A program made the translations under genes and the position numbers. DNA of 64,000 nucleotides, taken from Symbiodinium natans (lineage: Eukaryota > Sar > Dinophyceae > Suessiales > Symbiodiniaceae). The stretch is taken from the NCBI GenBank assembly GCA_905221605.1, contig CAJNDS010002174.1:462099-526098 (forward strand), in the 5' to 3' direction. The notes beneath the pieces are model-generated. The model did no database searches and was not told where the DNA came from. It saw only the letters and a program-made list of their open reading frames with translations. Within the stretch, counting starts at the first letter, position 1. The number at the start of each line of letters is the position of its first letter. Below are positions 33,031 to 44,333 of this stretch, one piece after another.

Positions 33031-33927
33031 CCCCGAATCACTAAACCCTAAGACCCTAAACCCTAAACCCTAAACCCTAGACCCTAAACCCTAAACCCTA
33101 AACCCTAAACCCTAAACCCTAAACCCTAAACCCTAAACCCTAATCCTATCCCCTAAAATCAGGGCCTTCTTCCAAACGCATTTTGCACACTTTCCAAACC
33201 CCGATCGACCATCGAGTCCGGCAACAGGAGACCCGGGTTTAGGCTTTAGGGTTCAGGGTTTAGGGTTTAGGGTTTAGGGTTTAGGGTTTAGGGTTTAGGG
33301 TTTAGGGTTTAGGGTGTAGGGACAGCGGAAGAACGATTGGAAGAAACCAACCTTCACCCCGCCAAACCCTGAACCCCTATGCCCATAAATTCCAACAAGG
33401 GTCCTAAACCCTAAACTCCATAAGCCCAAAACCTAGCCGAAGTCCTCCCAAACCCCAAACCTTCGAACATACCCGCATTCCAAGACCTACACACAGTTGA
33501 CACCTGCACCCCCATACCCTCGAAGCACCTGTACATGGAAATCCTTCAAAGTTCTCGTTAAATCTCACAAAGTCCGTCCTGCGAAACCTGCATGAGCCTT
33601 CATAAACCACAAAAAATCCTATGGAATTCCTAAGCCCGACACCCTTTGGCTGGAGCATCCTCCACACACCAGATTCTTGTCAGGCGGCGCTCAGGGAATT
33701 GGAATGCAAACGCCCAGTGACTGGGGTCCCGAGCTCAGGAGGTTCAGGGTTTTAGGGCTTAGGGTTAGGCAGTAGGGTTTGAGGTTTAGGGGTTAGGGCT
33801 TAGGGTTTCCAGGGGTTCCTCACTCAGGTGCCGAAGCGTCTCGAGATTTCAGAGGTTCTACATACGCCTTGGGAGGATTGGGCCTGCTTTCGACGTCCAT
33901 GGGCCCTCAATGCGGTCCCTTACATCC

Positions 33928-34008
33928 CTTAGGGTTCGTATGTATTGGCTCTTGGATCTAAAAAAGGGTACATAAGGGGTCCCCTTCTCCCATACTCAAA
34001 AAGTTCAT
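33928..34008. mobile_element. Family D repeat, divergent copy
   Basis: CATCCCTTAGGGTTCGTATG, GGGTACATAAGGGGTCCCC and CCCATACTC follow the order of family D copies at 42464, 45411, 46482 and 59262. Confidence 0.45.
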
Positions 34009-35900
34009 GGCACGGAGAGCACCAAGGCAGGAAAGGAGAGCAGGGCCACTGCTGGGGACATCGGTGTGCCACACTCCCTGCCTTGTCGCGAGAGGGGTCA
34101 ATAGAAGACTTTCACAACAACCAGAGCTTGTGAGAGTAGTATGCATCCTGATGGGTTTAGGGTTTAGGGTTCAGGGTTTAGGATTTATAGGGTTTAGGGG
34201 GTCAGAGAATCAGCTCTCTTATATCTGAATGAAATATGCTGGCCAAGATCACAGCTGAGCCGGTTTCAGGTCTTCCGCGGGCTGGTGAACTCATCTCCCG
34301 TCACTTCCCCAAAAGCTGTTTTCCAGGACCATGCACCTTCCTTGTTCCATGTAACCCTAAACCCTAAATCCTAAACCCTACACCTTAAACCCTAAACCCT
34401 AAACCTGTGCAGGGTTTGAAATCAGATTATGGCACACTGTGGCCGACTCAAGCACGACAGCTCTGCACGTACAGCATCCCACACTGGTTTCCTAGGGTTT
34501 AGGGTGTAGGGTTTAGGGTTTAGGGTTGATGGGGTCTTATGCTCGGTTTTCTTCGGTTGTTAGTCTATTCTCGGCTCGTACTATACTATTCAATCGAGTA
34601 TAAACTTAGTCTAGTAACCTCGTATAGCTGAATACAGTAAAGTCTAGTATGCTGAAAAGTAGTATGCGTCGAGCATATTCCAGTATATTGGAATGTCAGA
34701 AATCATTTCATACACCCCGCTACCATATCAATGGTATACCCGCCCCACCGAGCCAACTGTAGGCCCTGAACTTGTCAGGGGACTTCTAGACGTTAAGCAA
34801 CAAAAGCTAGGTGGCCCGATCTTTTCAGAAGGTCTTAAGTGCCATGATAAGAAAAGCGCCAGAAACGTGATGATGCTCAAGATGCCCCGAAGACTGTTAG
34901 AAAGAGACACGCAGAGGTCTTAGGTGAAGGCCAACAGCCTCTAAATCTCACTGAGCCGACGCCCTAGCCATCCCAACCCACAGCAACAGCCTTGAACCCC
35001 CAAAAAGCCCACCAAACCACTATACTCCCTGAGAACCCTCAAAACAACAACCTTGCACCCAAAATCCCACCAAACCCTACAAGCACTGAAAACCTTCAAA
35101 AGCTCCACCAAACCCGGAAAACACTGCAAAACCCTCAACAACCCGCAAACCTTACCAGCCGTGCAAGCTCTTACCAAGGCACTCCCTGGGACGTCCGCCA
35201 TCCGACGAAGTACCCTCCGCAGGGGGGGGGGGGGTTAGGGTTTTGGGTTTCGGGTTTAGGTAGCTATTCTTGGGGCTGCTCCGGTCTCAGGATTCGCAGT
35301 CGACATCGTAGAGGGGGGCCTGGGTATTCCGAAAGTCCGAAATTTCGTCGGGGTGGCCCTGAGAACGTGTCTATGCTGTGTTCGTAACTTTTGAAGGCCA
35401 TGGGGTCGCTTCTCTAAATTATGGTACGATTGGGGTTACCATGATAAGGCGGGCCCTTAATATTTCAGAAAATTGGGTACTCAAAAGGGGACCATTGTTT
35501 TGAGAAGTGAGCCTATGTGTATTGACAGGGACTTGGAGTTTGAAGGTCAAGGCACCCTAAACCCTAAACCCTTGGGACCTTGGCTTAGGGAAGGTTTAGG
35601 ATTTTTGGGTCTAGAGGTCTATGGAAAGACAACCCACCCCTAAACATCCCAGAAGCACTAGAGCCGAAGCCCCGAAGCCCTAGAATCACCAAGAAGCTGC
35701 TGCAGTTCTCCTCGACATACCCGACCTGCACAAAATCTGCAACACCCGAAACGCACCAACACATCTCCATGGCCATCAATCCTAAATCCTGAACCAGGAA
35801 TCCCCACGTCGAACCACGTGGCCTCATGAGATGAATTAGACCCCAGATCGAACCACAATCCAGAAACCCTGGGCCTGAACTTAACTAAACCCAAATATAA

Positions 35901-36002
35901 CTTAGTAGTAGAGTAGGTAACCTTTAACCTTTTTGGGTTCATATAGTCCCCTTATAATCCCAAAGGTTAACCTTTAAAACCCCTAGGTACTGGACAACTA
36001 AG
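35901..36002. mobile_element. Family H inverted-repeat element
   Basis: CTTAGTAGTAGAGTAGGTAA at the left and GGACAACTAAG at the right, with an inner pair AACCTTTAACCTTTTTGGG / CCCAAAGGTTAACCTTTAA. Flanked by ATAA on both sides (35897-35900, 36003-36006), a 4-bp target duplication. About 90% like 41462-41564. Confidence 0.8.
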
Positions 36003-36071
36003 ATAACCCTGAACCCTAAACCTGCCCTCGCCTCTAAAGGGAACCTCAAGCTCCTCGCAACAGGCTCACAG

Positions 36072-36124
36072 GACATGCTGACATGGGTGCAGGCCAGGCT
36101 AAACGCATATCTCGCAACACAGTG
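36072..36124 (+). CDS. Candidate exon, DMLTWVQARLNAYLATQ
   Basis: CTCACAG precedes and GTAAAA follows. The frame DMLTWVQARLNAYLATQ is helix-like. C-strand ITR follows at 36132, so the usual C-island-G bracket is not met here. Confidence 0.35.
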
Positions 36125-36189
36125 GTAAAACTAAACCCCAAACCCTAAACCCTAAACCCTAAAACCCTAAACCCTAAACCCTCATCTTG

Positions 36190-36287
36190 GAGCCCCAGTG
36201 GTAAGTACCCTTTTGCCCTTTTGTGGATCAAGGATCCCTTATAAAGTAACCAACCCCCAAAAAGGTACCCTGCTGGGCGACCCAAGT
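36190..36287 (+). mobile_element. Introner-like family B copy, divergent
   Basis: AGCCCCAGTGGTAAGTACCC at the left, TATAAAGTAACCAACCCCC in the middle and GGTACCCTGCTGGGCGA at the right follow the family B layout. GGTAAGTA at the left border would also serve as a strong 5' splice site, in keeping with an intron-forming element. Confidence 0.5.
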
Positions 36288-37171
36288 CATCATGTACCCA
36301 AAAGTCGTAGAAATCCTCGCGCGTCAGAGGAAACCCCAGAATATGTACCCCTAAACTCTAAACAACCCCAAAACCCTCAACCCTAAACCCTAAACCCTCA
36401 ACCCTAAGCCCCAAGCCCTAAGCCCTAAGCCCTATTTTGGGGAAACCCCCAAATGGGGAAATGGGGAAATGGTGAATGGGGGGGGGGGTCCTTGCGAGTC
36501 TACCTTAAAGCCTCAACCCTCGTTTGGGGTTGCCCTTTCTTGAAGGTTCAGTGCAACCCCAATACTTTGTAATCTTGGGAGGTAAGACCTGTGGGTTGCC
36601 ACCGGACCCTCAACCCCAAACCCTCAACCCTAAACCCTAAACTCAGGGCATGTGTTACGACACGCTTTGTCGCTGAAAAGGAGCAGTTCCTGAAGCCAGA
36701 AAGCCTCCCAGCGCAGCCCCGCATAGAGCTATTGGATTCTCACCCTGAGACGCACAACCTGATTCCACAAGGGTTTAGGGTTTAGGGTTCAGGGTTTAGG
36801 GTCTAGGGTTTCGGGTTTAGGGTTTAGGGGGTTGGGGGTTTAGGGGTTTAGGGGTTTAGGGGTTTAGGGTTTAGGGATGAAGGGTTAAGGGTTGAGGGTG
36901 TATCAGCTTGCCTTAGACTGACCATGATGCATACAAGCAATGCGACGTTGCGACAGAGAAGAAGGCCTAATTAGAAAAAAGGGCGCCTGTGCCTGGACCA
37001 GTAAGGTACGCTTCGCCTTTATGAAGGGGTGTAACCAGGTGGCGGATGAAGAAGAGTAGGCAAATCGGTGCCCCGAACCCTTTAGGGCTTATCCCTAAAC
37101 CCTAAACCCCAAACCCCAAACCCTAAACCCTAAACCCGAATTAAACGCCCTATCCAGCCTCCAGCTTGCAG

Positions 37172-37225
37172 GGAATCCGGGCAACGTCGACGGCCGGGGT
37201 CTTGATGAATTCCGCAGCCCGGGGA
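37172..37225 (+). CDS. Candidate exon, GIRATSTAGVLMNSAARG
   Basis: CCAGCTTGCAG precedes and GTTGCG follows. The frame reads GIRATSTAGVLMNSAARG. C-strand ITR lies to the left (37086-37138) and G-strand ITR to the right (37256). Confidence 0.4.
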
Positions 37226-37463
37226 GTTGCGATCTCCCCCCAAGGCCCAGAGGTTTAGGTTTTGGGGTGTGGGGTTTGGGGTTTACGGTTAAGGGTTTAG
37301 GGTTTAGGGTTTTAGGGGTTCAGGGTTTGGGGCTTATCAGCCCTAAGCCATGGTGGTTGTGGGTTTAGCGGCTAGGCGTTTGCTGAGAAGAATGAGCTGC
37401 CCGACAAGTATCGTCCTACCGAGAGACCTAGTCGTTCCTTGATGTAGGTCATAAATAGGTGCA

Positions 37464-37525
37464 TGAGTGTGTATATATATATATATGTATGGAAGTATGT
37501 ATGTATGTGTATATATATATATATG
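37464..37525. repeat. AT microsatellite
   Basis: (TA)n with GTATGTATGTATG inside. Confidence 0.88.
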
Positions 37526-37561
37526 GCTTATTTCGGTTTTAGACCAAATCTCTCCATAAAA

Positions 37562-37643
37562 CCGTATGAACCCTATGAACCCTATGAACCCTATGAACCC
37601 TATGAACCCTATGAACCCTATGAACCCTATGAACCCTATGAAC
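37562..37643 (-). repeat. 9-mer variant array CCCTATGAA
   Basis: About nine units, nearly perfect. It gives open frames reading MNPMNP or IGFIGF on opposite strands, which are artefacts of the 9-bp period. Confidence 0.92.
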
Positions 37644-37736
37644 CCCCACAGACCCCCACGGAGCCCCATAAAACCCTATAGAAACCCTGGAAGACCGCGC
37701 TGGTGCAGCCCTTCCTCGCTCCCAACCTCTTGCGCC

Positions 37737-37796
37737 TCGAGGTATGAGCGCAATCTTGGGCTTCCTCCACGGCCAGCCACAAGGCTGCCGGTCAGG
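37737..37796 (+). repeat. Dispersed ~58-bp duplicate, copy 1
   Basis: GAGGTATGAGCGCAATCTTG, GGCTTCCTCCACGGCCAGCC and ACAAGGCTGCCGGTCAGG closely match 44479-44535. Upstream is the open frame KTALVQPFLAPNLLRLE ending at GAG|GTATGA, a possible exon and donor. Confidence 0.65.
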
Positions 37797-38778
37797 TTTA
37801 GGGTTTAGGGTTTAGGGTTTAGGGTTTTGGGTTTTGGGTTTTGGGTTTTGTGTTTTGGGTGTTGGGTTTTGGGTTTTGGGTTTAGGGTTTAGGGTTTAAC
37901 GGGGTCGAGGGATGAGGGTGGAGGGAGTGTAGGGTTGAGGGGCTTGGGGGTTTGGGAGTGTAGGGGGTTGAGGGTGTAGGGAGGTTAGGGTTTGGGGTTT
38001 AAGCGTTCGGAGGTTTAGGAGGATGAGGGGGTTTGGGGGTTTAGGGTGTAAGGTTTAGGGTTTGGGGGTGTGGGGGTTTAGGGGATTTAGGGTTTATAGG
38101 GTTTAGGGTGTAGGGTTAGAGTTTGGATTGCGGAATTAGGCGTCTGGCGTACCACCTTAGACACTCCAGAGAAGCCTCGGGGCGCAGCCACCAGCCCTAA
38201 ACCCTAAACCCTAAACCCTAAACCCTAAACCCTAAACCCTAAACCCTAAACCCTGTGGTTTCGAAAGGGTCGGGGGTGATGGTTGGGGTCTTAGGCCCTC
38301 AGACTTGGGCTTTCATCTGCGCTCCGGAAGCTTCCTTCCCCACACCAAAAGCGTTTTGGGTTTAGGGTTTAGGGTTTAGGGTTTAGGGTTTAGGGTTTAG
38401 GGTTTACGGTTTAGGATTAATCCCTGGGTTCTTTTGGCTTTTGTTTTAATTGGCACGTTGGAGGTTTCAGGGCCTTAAGAGTGTCAACGCCCGAAGGTCC
38501 AGAACTCAAGTTCCATGGGCCTTAGGGTTGGGGATTAGGGTTGAGAGTTGAGGGTTGAGGGTTTAGGGTTCAGGGTTCAGGGTTTAGGGTTTAGGGTTTA
38601 GGGTTTGTGCCGCTGTGGGCAGGTCCGCAGGGCGTTGACAACATCAACCTGCCAACTGGGCCTGGCATGCCATGACCTCATGAAGGGTTTTGGGTTTAGG
38701 GTTAGGGTTTAGGGTTTAGGGTTTAGGGTTTAGGGTTTAGGGTTTAGGGTTCAGGGTCTTCATTATGGACCCTTGGCA

Positions 38779-38926
38779 CTTGGAGTTTCAGGGTACTTAT
38801 AACTGTACCTGCTACTGTACTTACTTGGAGGTTCATGATACCTCATAACCAATTATATCTGCACTTATGACCCTTTGGTTATAAGTACAGTTCTAGTTGT
38901 TTACTATGTACCATGAAACCTCCATG
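38779..38926. mobile_element. Family F element with second F head inserted
   Basis: An F left end (CTTGGAGTTTCAGGGTACTT) is followed at 38824 by a second left end (CTTGGAGGTTCATGATACC) and a single right end (ATGAAACCTCCATG), suggesting self-insertion or partial duplication. Confidence 0.6.
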
Positions 38927-39021
38927 TAGCCCAGTGGTACCCTTTACCCCTTTTTTTGGGGCTCCCTTAGAAAGTAGCCAACCAAAAAAAGTACCCTTAT
39001 TACAAGATGGTTCCTGGGCTT
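38927..39021 (+). mobile_element. Introner-like family B copy
   Basis: It begins TAGCCCAGTGGTACCCTTTA and ends GGTTCCTGGGCT, with terminal inverted repeats of AGCCCAG type. Its first ~25 bases match the start of intron 2 at 32135. The middle (AGAAAGTAGCCAACC, GTACCCTTATTAC) is shared with the copies at 11133, 36190 and 991. It lies directly next to a family F element at 38824. Confidence 0.65.
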
Positions 39022-39034
39022 CTAAGGACCGTTT

Positions 39035-39085
39035 TTGGGATGTTCCCTTAAACACACACTGTCCTGAACAGGGATTGTAGTAAGT
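39035..39085 (+). mobile_element. Family E half element
   Basis: TTGGGATGTTCCCTTAAACA and CTGTCCTGAACAGGGATT match the left half of family E. No right half seen. Confidence 0.45.
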
Positions 39086-39596
39086 TTTTAGGGGAATGGA
39101 CCGTGATGGAGCGTCTAGGAGCGTATAGTCACAGCTGCTTCAGCCCTGCCCAAGCCCTAAACTCACCCAAGGCACTAAGCCCCAATGCACTAAACCTGAC
39201 ACACCGCAAAGTTCTTGACCTGAAATCAACCCCTACAGGACAGGTTGCCGGCCCCGACGGCCGCAGACTTGAGCAAGAACCTCCTCCCTGAAACCCACAA
39301 ACCGACAATTCAGCCCATCACCCCTAAAATCCCACAGGCCATGATGCAAAACTGAGAACGTTTTAGGGTTCAGGGTTCGAAGCTCTGGAGTCCCTCAACC
39401 CCCAACCTCCCTGAAACCTGAGCCCGCACCCACCCAACCCCCCCTGCAGTTGCGCGCCTGAGGGTCCAAAAAGCCTACACCCCAATCCCTAAACCCCGAA
39501 CCTCAAACCCCAAACCCTAAACCGTGAACCCCATTACTTGTGGCTGCTTCTTACGGGGGCCTTTGCGGCCCCCTCCATGGGTGGGTTGACTACATA

Positions 39597-39636
39597 TTGC
39601 TTAAGAAGCCCAAAAGAAGAAGGGGTTCTTAAGCAT
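39597..39636. repeat. Small hairpin, family N end sequence
   Basis: TGCTTAAGAAGCCC pairs with GGGGTTCTTAAGCA across 12 bases; the same TTGCTTAAGAACCCC word starts the family N units. Confidence 0.6.
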
Positions 39637-40676
39637 TGAGTAGCCCTAAACCCTAAACCCTAAACCCTAAACCCTAAACCCTAAACCCTAAACCCTAAAC
39701 CCTAAACCCTAAACCCTAAACCCTAAACCCTAAACCCTAACCCTAAAGCCTAAACCCTAAACCCTAAACCCTCCATGGGTCGGTTGAGGTTCAATCAGCA
39801 GACCTGGGGATGGGACGTGCCGCCCGCCTTTTGGCCGGGACAGCCGGGTGGCCCAGCACCTGAGGGGGTGTTTTTTTTTTTTTTTTTTGGGGGGGGGGGG
39901 GGGGTTTAGGGTTTGGGGTTTGGGGTTTAGGGTTTGGGGTTTAGGGCTTGGGGGCTGTTGTGCACACGCCTCCCGTGAAGTGTGGGATCGTCTTGAAAGC
40001 AGTCTTGGGTCTAATGTGCTTTTGGGGTGGTCGTGGCGTGCCTTTGGTCTACCGAAAGGAGAGGTGTAGATTTTAGGGTTCACGGCCCATTTGAAAGGGG
40101 TTTGAGGGGGTTAATTTGAGGGGTTTGGGTTGTTGGGGAAGTCGGACTATGGGACGAGTTGGCTTTCTGAGCTTAGATAGTTCGAGCGTTTGGGTGCACA
40201 AGGTCGAGGGTCCCGGAGCCTTGGACTTTTTGCTTCCACAGCCTTCCTGTCCTGATGTGCGGGCTGAATAGCCAAAGACTGGAGTTGAAAAGTGTCCAAG
40301 CTTCGGGATGAGGGTTTAGGGTTTAGGGTTTAGGGTTTAGGGTTTAGGGGGGGGAGAAGAAGTGGTGGCCTTGCTTCGAAACTTCGAGAAGAGGCACGTA
40401 CCGATCTACGCATTCCCTAAACCTACTATTTGCTTAGAACCCCTCCCTCCCAACAATCAACAATCAACAAATTCCCCATGAGGGAAACAAAGGAAGCATC
40501 GTCTTTCATGTCTTTGCGGTTCCTCAGGTTTTTAAGAAAATAGGAGTGAAGGAATCTTCAAGTTAGAGCGGCACCCTAAACTGTAAACTCTAAACCGTAA
40601 ACCCTAGCGCAAACCCCTAAACCCTACACCCTAAACCCTAAACCCCAAACCCCAAACCCGAAACCTTAGCACGCAG

Positions 40677-40726
40677 CTGGGCTGTACATTGGCCGGAAGG
40701 CGCTGAAGGAGTTCGACAGTTCTCCG
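40677..40726 (+). CDS. Candidate exon, GLYIGRKALKEFDSSP
   Basis: AGCACGCAG precedes and GTCTTG follows. The frame is GLYIGRKALKEFDSSP, between C-strand ITR (40571-40665) and G-strand ITR (40745). Family not recognised. Confidence 0.4.
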
Positions 40727-40946
40727 GTCTTGGGGGGGGTTAGGGCTTTAGGGTTTAGGGTTTAGGGGGGGAGGGATTACGATTGTCAGGGTTTGGGGGT
40801 GCAGAGTCTTAGGGTTTGAGCCCAGCAACCTGCTGACAACTCACGGTTTAGGTCATCTTCCCGGGCTTTGTTACAAGTGATACCCCTAAACCCTAAACCC
40901 TAAACCCTAAACCCTAAACCCTAACCCCTCAGCTGTGTCGTGCCAG

Positions 40947-41011
40947 GCAAGCTCCGCAGATGGCCCCGCCTCTTTGACAACTTTAAGGGCGCTTCAGGAC
41001 TCAAAGGGCTC
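40947..41011 (+). CDS. Candidate exon, KLRRWPRLFDNFKGASGL
   Basis: TCGTGCCAG precedes; the frame reads KLRRWPRLFDNFKGASGL. The donor is unclear. C-strand ITR is on the left (40883-40925) and G-strand ITR on the right (41025). Confidence 0.35.
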
Positions 41012-41461
41012 ATTTTGGGTTTATATAGGGTTTAGGGTTTGGGGTTTGGGGTTTAGGGTTTAAGGGTTTAGGGTTTAAGGGTTTAGGGTTTCGGGTTTAG
41101 GGTTTAGGGTGGGGTCGAGGGACTTGTCGAAGCCGTCGAGTCAATCGCGGCTTCAGCTTTGGCAGTCGAATCAATGTAATATAGGGGCCTTAGCAATTAG
41201 AATAGGGTTTCGGGGTTTATTATGGTATACTGATAAAGGGACCATCAGGGATTACTATTAGTAATTATTCCGACCTCTATTTTATGGTTAGGTCTCTTGA
41301 TGGCTTGCCGCAATCTAGGGCACTGCGCCGCAAGAATGACGAGAACTTAAGGCAAGGCTTAGCTGTGCTCCCACAAGCGTCGTCAGTCATCCGAATTGAG
41401 CATCTTCAGCCGCGTGTTGGGCTTACACGTTGCAAGCAGGGTGTAGGTTTTGTTCTGTAGG

Positions 41462-41564
41462 CTTAGTAGTAGAGTGGGTAACCTTTAACCTTTTTTGGGT
41501 TAATATATTCCCCTTAAAATCCCAAAGGTTAACCTTTAAAACCCCTAGGTACTGGATAACTAAG
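41462..41564. mobile_element. Family H inverted-repeat element with 22-bp flanking duplication
   Basis: Same ends and core as 35901-36002. The flank GGGTGTAGGTTTTGTTCTGTAG-type sequence at 41439-41460 is repeated with one mismatch at 41566-41587. Confidence 0.8.
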
Positions 41565-42463
41565 AGGGCGTAGGTTTTGTTCTGTAGGTCCTTGCAGAAT
41601 TGCTCTCTGGTCTCTTTCCGCTTCTGCTTTCAAGGATGAGCCAGAGGCTTGTCTGTGTGAAGGCTACAAAAGCCCCCGGGCACGAAGTTCTTCGCCCCTC
41701 CACCCTCAACCCTCAACCCTAAACCCTAACCCCTAACCCCTAAACCCTAAACCCTAAACCCTAAACCCTAAACCCTAAACCCTAAACCCTAAGCCCTTTG
41801 AACCGAGGCTGAGGGACCCAAAGACGCGTAACTCCCTCCTCCATGTTTCGCACCAAGGGTTTAGGGTCTGATACTCGACCCCAAGGGCTAGTCACAAGTG
41901 GTAGGGGGAGCTCATAGACATGCAGGGTTTAGGGTTTAGGGTTTAGGGTCTAGGGTTTAGGGTTTAGGTCTCAGACCAGGTGTGCGGTTCAGCATATTTT
42001 GGGGGTGGGGGTAATCGAGCCTGTCAACCTGAAGCCCACCGCCCCCGCCTCCGAGCCATTCCTACACCGAGGTTCTCCAACAACGAAGGATCCCAGGACG
42101 TGGGGATCAGCAGCCGTCGTATGGAGTTGTACCTTTGTGGAGTCAAAATGCCTTAGCATTCCGTAGCTCTACGCGGTCTAACTCCAGCCGGGTGTCAGGC
42201 CGTGTGTGGCCAGGGGTCGGGGGCTTTTGCCTTGAAACCAAGCTGGGCATCATCAACCCACATAAGCGGGTGTCTTACGAAACTCGACTACTTATGAACG
42301 TTGCTTATATACCCTGAAAATTAAAACCCTAAACCCTAAACCTCAAAACCTAAACCCTAAACCCGGGTAGTTTCGGGTCCGAGGGTGTAGGGTTTAGGGC
42401 CTAGCCCACCCTGAGGCCCTTCAACCCTTCAACCCGAGACACCTCTCTTAGGGTAGTTCTACC

Positions 42464-42558
42464 TTCTTTAAAAGGCTTCTGAAGTACGGGCCCTTGGGTT
42501 ATATAAGTGGTATGTAGGCGGGGTCCCCCTGTGGAGGACGCATATCCAGGGACCATGC
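42464..42558. mobile_element. Family D repeat
   Basis: CTTTAAAAGGCTTCTGAAGT, ACGGGCCCTTGGGTTATATA, GGGGTCCCC and AGGGACCATG. Shared with 45411, 46482 and 59262. Confidence 0.6.
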
Positions 42559-42868
42559 CCTAAACCCTCGACCCTGAGCCCTAAACCCGAAACCCTAGAC
42601 CCTAGACCATAAACCCTAAACCCAGATCGAGAGGAGGCGCTGCAGAACCTGATGAACATGAACGCAGGCAGCTGCCCATGAGTTCCGGTGCTTGGGTCTC
42701 AACCCTGATGACCCTAATTTCCCTGAGTACCCGAATTACCCTAATTATCCTATCATTACCCTAATTACCCCTAAATTTCCTAGTTACCCTAGTTACCCAA
42801 TTGCCCGAATGCCCCTAATTACCCCTAAGTTCCCTAGTTACCCCAATTACCCTGAGCACCGAAATGGG

Positions 42869-42980
42869 TTTTGTGGTGCTCTACTGTAACTTTAGATCCT
42901 TAGCCTTTTTGGGTTTATTGGGTTTCTTAATATGGCAGCTCAACATTTCATTTATAGCTACCCTTCTGAGTGCAGCCAAG
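42869..42980 (+). mobile_element. Introner-like family C copy
   Basis: About 112 bp closely resembling intron 3 of the VVTWGD-repeat gene. It starts TTTTGTGGTGCTCTACTG and ends TGAGTGCAGCCAAG, and is flanked by TGGG on both sides (42865-42868, 42981-42984), consistent with a 4-bp target duplication. On the left are degenerate CCCTAATTACC repeats; on the right is the family N tandem at 43059. No recognisable host gene surrounds it, so it is either in an unidentified gene's intron or a non-genic insertion. Confidence 0.75.
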
Positions 42981-43058
42981 TGGGCCTTGGCGAACTACCC
43001 CAAAACCAGTCCATGCCTTGGTGCGCAGAGCTCTCGACACTCTTGCAACGGCAACTCC

Positions 43059-43185
43059 TAACTACTCCTTGCTTAAGAACCCCTCCCCCCCCCACACACA
43101 AAAAAAAAAAAAAGCAGATGACATTCCCTTTGGCTCTTATAAGGAAAGGAAGAGCATGTTCTTACTACTCTTTGCTTAAGAACCC

Positions 43186-43216
<31 letters not shown>

Positions 43217-43270
43217 AAAAATAGAAGATGATAGTCGTTTTTTTGGCTCTTATAAGGAAGAACATGGTTG
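43059..43270. mobile_element. Family N element, tandem duplicate with C-run/A-run
   Basis: Two ~105-bp units: TACTACTCYTTGCTTAAGAA, a C run passing directly into an A run, AGATGA, GGCTCTTATAAGGAA. The second unit has the longer homopolymers. Related sequence lies at 20801. Confidence 0.7.
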
Positions 43271-44333
43271 TATTTTCTTGGGGGCCCCTGAGCAAATGGC
43301 AGCTATGCTCTGAGTGGCATAGGGATCGATAAGTGGGCATTTCTCTATATGAGCTTCCTTGTTTAGTACGGCACCCTCAAAAGAAGGACCCCCCCCAAAA
43401 CGGACTCGAATTTTAGAGAACTACCCAGATGTGTACAACACAATCTTTCCCTAAATGCCCCTTAAACCCTCAACCCTAGACCCTAAACCCTCAACCCTAA
43501 CCCTAAACCCTAAGCCTTAAACCCTAAACCCTGAACCCCAAACCCTAAACCCTAAACCCTAAACCCCAAAACCCTAAACCCTAACCCTAAACCCTATGGG
43601 TAGTTCCCGATCTAGTGAACCTGCCCCCCACCTTCAGGGAATCCCGGCGCGTGCGGCGAGAGCCAGGGGCCCTGGCCAAAATCCGCGCAAGTCAGGGTTC
43701 TGAGCGTAAGACATGGTTTAGGGTTTAGGGTTTAGGGTTTAGGGTTAAGGGTTTAGGGTTTGGGGTGTAGGGTTCAGACTGAAGCTTGGCGATGGGTGCC
43801 TCTTTTGACACACCGGGGGCTTGCTACAACCTGAGATTGCCAGAGCCATCACCTGACTTTCCCCTAAGGGGTTTAGGGTTTGGGGTTTAGGGTTAAGGGT
43901 TTGGGGTTTGGGGTTTAGGGTTTAGGGTAACCTGCTTCTGGTTTTTGCAGAGGGTAAGGTTCCCTCATAACCCCCGGTAGACGTGGAGCCCTTTGGAACC
44001 CGAACCCTGAAACTTGAACCCTAACCCTGAAAGACCCTGAGCCTGGTCCTTTAGGGGTTTAGGGTTTAGGGTTTAGGGTTTAGGGTTTAGGGTTTAGGGT
44101 TTAGGGAAACCCTCAATGGAAGCGTCTGGCGTGATTACGAACGAAACGGCACACCACGGAAACCCCGCTGAATTGTGGGAGGGGGGGGGGGAGTTTGCCC
44201 AAGATAGGAACGCACTGTTGGGCGGAGTTCCTTTCACAAGGTTAAAGGTTCCTCCTTGAGCTCCTTTCGACAAAGTTCGTCAAGTGTTTGTGGGTAATAT
44301 TCGGGGTAAGCCCCCCCCCACCCATCCCGACCC

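Larger units (their letters stand above)
33031..38610. repeat. ITR and spacer region 7
   Basis: C-strand arrays 33040-33145, 34353-34405, 36132-36185, 36370-36435, 37086-37138, 38193-38255. G-strand arrays 33238-33320, 34155-34195, 34494-34530, 36771-36895, 37256-37330, 37798-37890, 37985-38120 (degenerate), 38357-38410, 38520-38605. 33321-33740 and 34531-35550 are longer unique stretches: 34540-34690 is rich in TCTAGTAT/CGAGTATA words; 34980-35160 is rich in ACCAAACC/CCCTCAACAA words. A frame at 34693-34923 is unsupported by any recognised family. Confidence 0.8.
38611..44330. repeat. ITR and spacer region 8
   Basis: G-strand arrays 38690-38755, 39903-39950, 40310-40350, 40745-40775, 41025-41115, 41923-41970, 43713-43768, 43868-43930, 44053-44107. 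C-strand arrays 39478-39530, 39644-39770 (~17 units), 40571-40665, 40883-40925, 41702-41795, 42325-42365, 42557-42625, 43460-43598. T-run/G-run at ~39870-39904. A degenerate CCCTAATTACC repeat lies at 42710-42855. 39090-39365, 39960-40310, 41116-41460 and 41971-42324 show no convincing gene. Confidence 0.82.

Noticed and set aside
34693-34923. 76-codon frame MSEIISYTPLPYQWY...
   Set aside because: No family recognised, an overlapping frame exists on the other strand, and there is no splice or context support.
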